Assembly: GCF_004117935.1 (NCBI RefSeq)
Contig: NZ_SDOY01000144.1
Span: 156,421 to 220,420, forward strand
DNA length: 64,000 nucleotides
Direction of reading: 5' to 3'
DNA from: Streptomyces roseicoloratus
Lineage (GTDB): Bacteria; Actinomycetota; Actinomycetes; Streptomycetales; Streptomycetaceae
Shown: positions 59,470 through 64,000 of the stretch, one piece after another
How the letters are laid out: each line of letters opens with the position of its first letter
Numbering within the stretch: the stretch's first letter is position 1
Translations under genes and position numbers: made by a program
Notes under the pieces: generated by a model
The model's input: only the letters and a program-made list of their open reading frames with translations
Database searches by the model: none
What the model was told of the DNA's origin: nothing

Positions 59470-60138
59470 GTGACCGACAACCAGCCGGCCATCAACGAAG
59501 AGCAGATCCACAACGCCAAGCTGGTCTGGGACTTCCACCAGATGCGACACGACGTCCGCCCCGTCGACGTCGCGATCGGCCTGGGCAGCCATGACCTCGG
59601 CGTCGCCGGCTTCACAGCGGAGCTCTACCGCGCCGGCCTCTTTCCCACCGTGGTGTTCACCGGCGGCAACAGCCCCACCACCGCCAAGGTCTTCCCCCGC
59701 GGAGAAGCCGTCCACTTCCGCGAGCACGCCCTGACGCTCGGGGTCCCGGACAGCGCGATCCTTGTGGAGCCGAACGCCGGCAACACCGGCCAGAACATCG
59801 ACTTCTCCCGGACGCTGCTTGCCTCCGCCGACCTCCACCCGAAGTCCGTGCTGCTCGTCTCCAAGCCGTACATGGAGCGCCGCTCCCACGCCACGGCCCG
59901 CAAGGTCTGGCCCGAGGTCGAGGTGACCTGCGCCTCGGAGCCCATGGAATTCGACGACTACCTCAAGAGCATCGGTGACGAAAAGCTCGTCATCGACATG
60001 CTCGTTGGCGACCTCCAACGCATCATCGAGTACCCGACGCTCGGTTTCGCGATCGAGCAGCATGTCCCGGAGGACGTACATGCCGCGTACGAGTCCCTCG
60101 TCCACGCCGGCTTCACCAGCCGACTCATCGGCGCCTGA
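59470..60138 (+). CDS. YdcF/SanA-like (DUF218) protein
   Basis: The 222-residue protein has a DUF218 domain: VDVAIGLGSHDLGVA, VVFTGGNSPTTAKVFPRGEAVHF, LVEPNAGNTGQNIDFSRTLL and LLVSKPYMERRSHATARKVW match the family. GTG 59470. It lacks the N-terminal membrane helix of E. coli SanA, so it is probably cytoplasmic. Domain members have been linked to envelope and small-molecule roles. The next gene, wbqC, overlaps its 3' neighbourhood. Confidence 0.8.
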   Translation: MTDNQPAINEEQIHNAKLVWDFHQMRHDVRPVDVAIGLGSHDLGVAGFTAELYRAGLFPTVVFTGGNSPTTAKVFPRGEAVHFREHALTLGVPDSAILVEPNAGNTGQNIDFSRTLLASADLHPKSVLLVSKPYMERRSHATARKVWPEVEVTCASEPMEFDDYLKSIGDEKLVIDMLVGDLQRIIEYPTLGFAIEQHVPEDVHAAYESLVHAGFTSRLIGA

Positions 60139-60157
60139 CGAGCCTCCGCCGGGCGGC

Positions 60158-60719
60158 TTGTGCGAGATTCACCAGCCCAACTTCTTCCCCCGGCTGAGCA
60201 CCCTCGCCAAAATCTTCGCGGCGGACTACTGGATCGCCCTGGACGACCTCCAGTTCGCCCGCCGCGACTACCAACACCGTGCCCGCCTGGGCAGCACGTC
60301 CGATCCCGTGCGGCACCAGTGGCTCTCGATCCCCACGCACCTTCCGCGCGGTCGGTCGACCTTGGTGGGGGAAGCAGTGCTGGTCGACCCGGAACGGTCT
60401 CGCCGGCGGGTCATGCTCATGCTGGCGCAGCACTACGGTGACTGCCCCGACTGGCCGCTCTTCCGCCACGAGCTGGAGTCCGTCCTTCTCCAGTTCAGGC
60501 GGGCCGGCAGGACGGTCGATGTAGCCGAAGAGTCCACACGGATCCTCCTCCCTTGGGTGGAAGCGCCGCGTTCTGCACAGCAGCCGGCACCCCGCTCGGC
60601 CGGACCGATCACAGCGTCTCGCCGATCTCACCGCCACCACTGGCGGGGGCGGCTACCTCTGTGGCTCTGGCGGCATGCAACCGAACAGCTTCGAGGCGTC
60701 GCATCCCGCCGCACAGTGA
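60158..60719 (+). pseudogene. wbqC-like gene with frameshift
   Basis: The frame opens with LCEIHQPNFFPRLSTLAKIFAADYW, WIALDDLQFARRDYQHRARLG, the typical start of WbqC-family proteins. The start is TTG 60158. Around 60551 a C-run (CTCCTCCCTT) has one base too many: the expected continuation GWKRRVLHSSRHPARPDR, LADLTATTGGGGYLCGSGG is in the next frame, ending at TGA 60719. Both parts match the family. About 55 bases after the stop an IS5-type element is inserted. Confidence 0.75.
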
Positions 60720-60811
60720 CCACGGGCTCTGTCTAGAGCACGGGCGTACCTGGTTCAGCAGGAGTGGCAGCTAGGCAGTTTCGTTGGGATCTTCTGCTCG
60801 TTGGTCTGGGT

Positions 60812-61204
60812 GTGTCGTTGACTGACGCGCAGTGGGCGCGGATTGAGCCGTTGCTGCCGGACCGGACGCCGAAGCGCGGTGGCCGGTGGCGTGATCACCG
60901 TGAGGTGATCGACGCGATCGCGTTCAAGTTCCGGACCGGTTCGCAATGGGTGCACCTGCCGGAGAGGTACGGCAACTGGCGGGGCGTCTACAACCGGCTG
61001 CGGATGTGGGCTCTCGACGGCACGTGGGAGCGGGTGTTCACCGCTCTCATGGCCCAGGCGGACACCGACGAGGACCTCGACTGGGCCGTGTCGGTGGACT
61101 CCACGATCGTTCGTGCGCACCAGCACGCGGCCGGGGCCCGCAAAAAGGGGCCCCGGCCGGCGAGCCCGGCGACCACGCCATCGGACGCTCCCGCGGCGGG
61201 CTGA
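60812..61204 (+). CDS. IS5-family transposase, first frame
   Basis: This 130-residue part starts at GTG 60812 (VSLTDAQWARIEPLLPDRTPKRGGRW as the N-terminal). The DUF4096 domain is followed by the first Asp of the DDE triad in SVDSTIVRAHQHAAG. The A5G4 run at 61142-61150 is the probable shift point; without shifting, translation ends at 61204 after a different tail. Confidence 0.85.
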   Translation: MSLTDAQWARIEPLLPDRTPKRGGRWRDHREVIDAIAFKFRTGSQWVHLPERYGNWRGVYNRLRMWALDGTWERVFTALMAQADTDEDLDWAVSVDSTIVRAHQHAAGARKKGPRPASPATTPSDAPAAG

Positions 61205-61656
61205 CCACGAAGATCCACCTCGCCGCGGACGGCCGGTGCCGGCCGCTGGCCTTCGTGCTGACCGCGGGCCAGGCGGGCGATGCTCCCGCCTTCACCGCGG
61301 TGATGGCTCGCCTGCGCGTCCCCCGACCGCGCGGACGGCCTCGCACCAGGCCCGACGTGGTCCTGGCCGACAAGGCGTACTCCTCGCGTGCGATCCGCGA
61401 CCACCTGCGCGCACGCGGTATCCGCACAGTGATTCCGATTCCGGCCGACCAGCGCGCGAACCGGCTGCGGCGCGGCAGCCTCGGCGGCAGGCCGCCCGCC
61501 TTCGACCGCGAGGCATACAAGAAGCGCAACACCGTCGAGCGGTGCATAAACCGCCTCAAGCAGTGGCGCGGCATCGCCACCCGCTATGAGAAGACCGCCA
61601 CCATCTACCTCGCCGGACTCCACATCGCAGGCATCTTCCTCTGGTCCGCCCGCTGA
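61141..61656 (+). CDS. IS5-family transposase, second frame
   Basis: This frame continues the catalytic domain after the -1 shift: GRSRGGLTTKIHLAADG, the second Asp in VLADKAYSS, and the final Glu in NTVERCINRLKQWRGIATRYEK. It has no start codon of its own near the junction. The two parts together give about 281 residues, the normal size for the group. It ends 16 bases before the right inverted repeat terminus. Confidence 0.85.
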   Translation, partial: QKGAPAGEPGDHAIGRSRGGLTTKIHLAADGRCRPLAFVLTAGQAGDAPAFTAVMARLRVPRPRGRPRTRPDVVLADKAYSSRAIRDHLRARGIRTVIPIPADQRANRLRRGSLGGRPPAFDREAYKKRNTVERCINRLKQWRGIATRYEKTATIYLAGLHIAGIFLWSAR

Positions 61657-61671
61657 TCCAAACGAGATTGC

Positions 61672-62742
61672 CTAGCGGTACATCGCGTAGAGGCTGCCGT
61701 TGTGGGAGGTGACGCCGGGTTCGCCTTCCATCGCGCCGACGTCGGCGTTCGGCATGCGGACCCAAGGGCTGTTGCGGTTGGGGGTGTTCAGGGCGTGGAT
61801 GTGCCCCGCGTTGCCGCGGGCGACGAGCCAGACCTTGCCTTTGTGGGTGGCCAGGGTGGGGCCTTCCGGCGTGTTCCAGCCCGACGGCGGGTGCACGTAG
61901 TCACAGACGATGCCGAGCATCTCGGCGACCGTGTTGACTCCGTCGTGCTCGCGAAAGGCAAACCAGTTCCTGTCGCCGTGGGTGGTCATGGACGCCCTGT
62001 GGGCGGTCTCGTGGGCGGCTGGCCACGGGTAGAGCTGGTTCCAGGTTTGCCCGTCGGAGGAGTAGGCGATCTGCCCCCCTCTCCAGGAGCTCTGCCAGTT
62101 GTACGTGTAGTACGTGGCGTAGATGTAGTCGTCCTTCGCGGACATCGACGCGGCCCGGTCGGACTTGGCCGTCCCGGCGAGGCGGGTGGTGGTGCTCCAC
62201 GCCGTCCCGCTTCCGGCCCAGGTGCTCAGAAGTACGTCGCCGTTCAGCGCGATGACCGTCGCGTACAGCCTGCCCTTGAAGGCGACCAGGCCCGGCACGA
62301 AGTCGCTGGACCAGGAGTTCACGCGCTGGGGTGGAGACCACGCGCCGTTGGTCATGCTGCTCCACATCACCGCGCGGTCGCCCGGGCGGACGTACATGCA
62401 GTGGAGTTTGCCGCCGAAGGAGACCAGGGACGCGGGTGAGGCGCTTCTCCAGCCCAGGGACACCGGGGCGCTCCAAGCGGTCGCGCCGTCGTCGACGGTG
62501 AGGTACTTCAGGGCTCCGGTGGGGAACACCGGTCGCTCGCCGGCGTACTTCACCCGCAGGGTGTGGCGTCCGTCGCCGTTGAAGTCCCAGTCGAAGTCCC
62601 GTTTGTTGTACATGGTCACCAGCGCGTTGCGGTCGAAGAAGAACGTGCGCTGGCAGGACAGGTCGTCGTCGTTGCGGAACGCCTCGTTCAGATCCACGAT
62701 GATCCGGAACGCGTAGTGAAGCTTCCCCTTGATCGTGGACAC
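61672..62742 (-). pseudogene. Propeller/sialidase-like gene fragment between two insertion sequences
   Basis: The open frame reads 356 codons of a secreted-type repeat protein with recurring FGGKLHCMYVR, FKGRLYATVIA, KGKVWLVARG, HNGSLYAMYR blades, like sialidase or lectin propellers. Its stop TAG is formed by the TA at the IS5 junction, and its GTG (62742) and first 8-9 codons belong to the IS3 left inverted repeat. So both ends are foreign. The original start, signal peptide and C-terminus are missing. Confidence 0.8.
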
Positions 62743-62783
62743 CTGGAGACTGGGATCTGAGGTTCCAGAGGAAGTAGCACCAG

Positions 62784-63083
62784 GTGGGAAGCAAGTACAC
62801 GAAGCGGTACACCGAGGAGTTCAAGCGGGACGCGATCGCGCTCGTCGACTCCTCGGGCAAGACGGTCACCGCCGTCGCCCGGGAACTCGGCATCAGCTCC
62901 GAGTCCCTGCGCGGCTGGTACCGCCGGGCCAAGGCCGACCAGGGCGAGGGCGTCCCGGGCGAGCTGACCAGCGCGGAGCGTGAGGAACTCAAGCGGCTGC
63001 GGCGGGAGAACCGCGAACAGCAGCAGACGATCGAGATCCTGAAAAAAGCGACGGCCTTCTTCGTGAAGGAGAGCGACCGGTGA
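62784..63083 (+). CDS. IS3-family OrfA
   Basis: The 99-residue helix-turn-helix protein has KYTKRYTEEFKRDAIALVDSSG (IS3 orfA N-terminus), GISSESLRGWYRRAK and a leucine-zipper-like REELKRLRRENREQQQTIEILKKATAFF. GTG 62784. It overlaps orfB by GTGA. Needed for end binding and dimerisation. Confidence 0.9.
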   Translation: MGSKYTKRYTEEFKRDAIALVDSSGKTVTAVARELGISSESLRGWYRRAKADQGEGVPGELTSAEREELKRLRRENREQQQTIEILKKATAFFVKESDR

Positions 63084-63967
63084 CCATGTTGTACCGGTTG
63101 ATCCATGCGGAGAAGGCGAACTACCCGATCGTGCTGTTGTGCCGGGTGCTGCACGTGACCCGCTCCTCCTACTACGCCTGGCGCGAGGGCGAGGCCGCCC
63201 GCCGAGAGCGCCAGGCCACCGACGACGCGCTCGCCCACGAGATCACCGTGCTCCACATCGCCTCCCGTCGCACCTACGGCGTCCCGCGCATCCACGCCGA
63301 GCTGCGGCGTCTGGGGCGGCGGGTGAACCGCAAGCGCATCGCCCGCGTCATGCGCGAGCGCGACATCCGCGGCGTCACCCGCCGCAAGCACCGCTCACTG
63401 ACCCGGCCGGACAAGAAGGCGAAGCCGGCCCCGGACCTGATCGGCCGCGACTTCCACGCCGCGCGTCCCGGGATCAAGCTGGTCGGCGACATCACCTACC
63501 TGCCGACGGCCGAGGGCTGGCTCTACCTCGCCTGCTGGCTGGACCTGGCCACCCGCGAGGTCGTCGGCTACGCCATGGCCGACCACCACCGCGCCGAGCT
63601 CGTCGTCGACGCCCTCGACATGGCCTACGGCCGAGGCGGCCTGGAGCCGGGATGCGTGATCCACAGCGATCGCGGCAGCGAGTACACATCGACGCAATTC
63701 AGAGATCGAATACGGGAGTTGGGGCTGCGACAGAGCTGCGGACGCACCGGATCATGTTTCGACAACGCCGCGGCGGAGAGTTTCTGGGCCCTGCTCAAGG
63801 AAGAGATCGGAACCCGGACCTGGCCCGACCGGGCCACCGCCCGCGCCGAGGTCTTCACCTTCATCGAGACCTTCTACAACCGCCGCCGCCTACGCAAGCA
63901 CAAGATCTTCGGCTACCTCACCCCGGCCGAGACCAGACAGCGGCACCAACACGCCCTCGCGGCATAA
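63080..63967 (+). CDS. IS3-family OrfB transposase
   Basis: The 295-residue DDE transposase has the HTH_21 segment (TYGVPRIHAELRRLGRRVNRKRIARVMRER) and the rve core with Asp in LVGDITYLP, Asp in IHSDRGSEYTS and Glu in AAAESFWALLKEE. C-terminal NRRRLRKHKIFGYLTPAE is typical. The GTG start is coupled to orfA; ATG 63086 is an alternative. Confidence 0.9.
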   Translation: MTMLYRLIHAEKANYPIVLLCRVLHVTRSSYYAWREGEAARRERQATDDALAHEITVLHIASRRTYGVPRIHAELRRLGRRVNRKRIARVMRERDIRGVTRRKHRSLTRPDKKAKPAPDLIGRDFHAARPGIKLVGDITYLPTAEGWLYLACWLDLATREVVGYAMADHHRAELVVDALDMAYGRGGLEPGCVIHSDRGSEYTSTQFRDRIRELGLRQSCGRTGSCFDNAAAESFWALLKEEIGTRTWPDRATARAEVFTFIETFYNRRRLRKHKIFGYLTPAETRQRHQHALAA

Positions 63968-64000
63968 CGAACGAGTGTCCGAGATCACGGGGAAACTTCA

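Larger units (their letters stand above)
60774..61672 (+). mobile_element. IS5-family insertion sequence, complete
   Basis: The 899-base element has imperfect terminal repeats: left GGCAGTTTCGTTGGGATC, right (reversed) GGCAATCTCGTTTGGATC. It is flanked by TA on both sides (60772-60773, 61673-61674), as for the IS427 group of IS5. It contains two overlapping frames that a -1 shift at C AAA AAG joins. Confidence 0.85.
62717..64000 (+). mobile_element. IS3-family insertion sequence, complete to the last base
   Basis: A 1284-base element with 26-base terminal repeats: left begins TGAAGCTTCCCC (62717), right ends GGGGAAACTTCA at 64000. These align with four mismatches. The right terminal base equals the window end, so no target duplication can be seen. 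It interrupts the propeller gene on its left side. Confidence 0.85.

Overview
The window is a high-GC actinobacterial sequence, almost certainly from Streptomyces. The evidence is strong third-position GC bias, GTG and TTG starts, GTGA/ATGA-overlapping genes, and Streptomyces-type families (DUF317, DUF4913, WhiB, MmyB-type and TPR regulators, Spd-like DUF2637). I see no rRNA, tRNA, CRISPR or core housekeeping gene. It looks like accessory DNA: a plasmid, an integrative conjugative element or a chromosome-arm island.

Layout. 1-12200: cargo genes on the + strand. These are the end of a DNA methyltransferase, DUF4913, a ParE/RelE-like protein, three small helical proteins in tandem, HxlR-like regulators, an MFS transporter with an ATP-grasp ligase, a DUF317 protein, and a sortase-type thioester adhesin. 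12370-16240 (-): a three-gene, translationally coupled Lamassu/ABC-3C anti-phage operon with a Cap4-like nuclease, followed at 16576-17814 by a decayed HEPN-motif gene. 17902-28629: a copper/heavy-metal island. It has an MFS/AhpD/His-rich operon behind a CsoR-like palindrome, a cupredoxin-CopA-YHS fusion, and a divergent + operon of small membrane proteins, an isoprenylcysteine-methyltransferase-like protein, an ABC exporter and a DUF305 lipoprotein. 29107-32084: DUF317-type genes, then a CmtR-type Cd/Pb sensor with a CDF exporter. 33435-40155 (-): a mobilisation/maintenance module with MOB relaxase, MobC, a candidate oriT, a DUF2637 membrane protein, a WhiB regulator and an HTH protein carrying iteron-like repeats, followed by about 1 kb of non-coding DNA with palindromes.

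42698-54905 (-): a run of thirteen tightly packed genes that I read as an uncharacterised biosynthetic operon. It contains a HAD phosphatase, a GT-B-like protein, a thymidylate-synthase homologue with the Asn-to-Asp change expected of a cytidylate (hydroxy)methylase, a carbamoyltransferase, a second glycosyltransferase, a P-loop kinase, a methyltransferase, two APH-type phosphotransferases, a histidine phosphatase, an NAD-epimerase, a KdsB-like CMP-sugar synthetase and a MazG-like pyrophosphohydrolase. An MmyB-type regulator lies at the downstream end, and an anti-sigma-like ATPase and TPR regulators lie at the upstream end (54931-59453). The set suggests a modified-cytidine or CMP-sugar product that is carbamoylated and glycosylated; the product is unknown.

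59470-64000: YdcF, a frameshifted wbqC, a complete IS5-family element, a propeller-protein fragment caught between two insertion sequences, and a complete IS3-family element whose right inverted repeat ends at the last base of the window.
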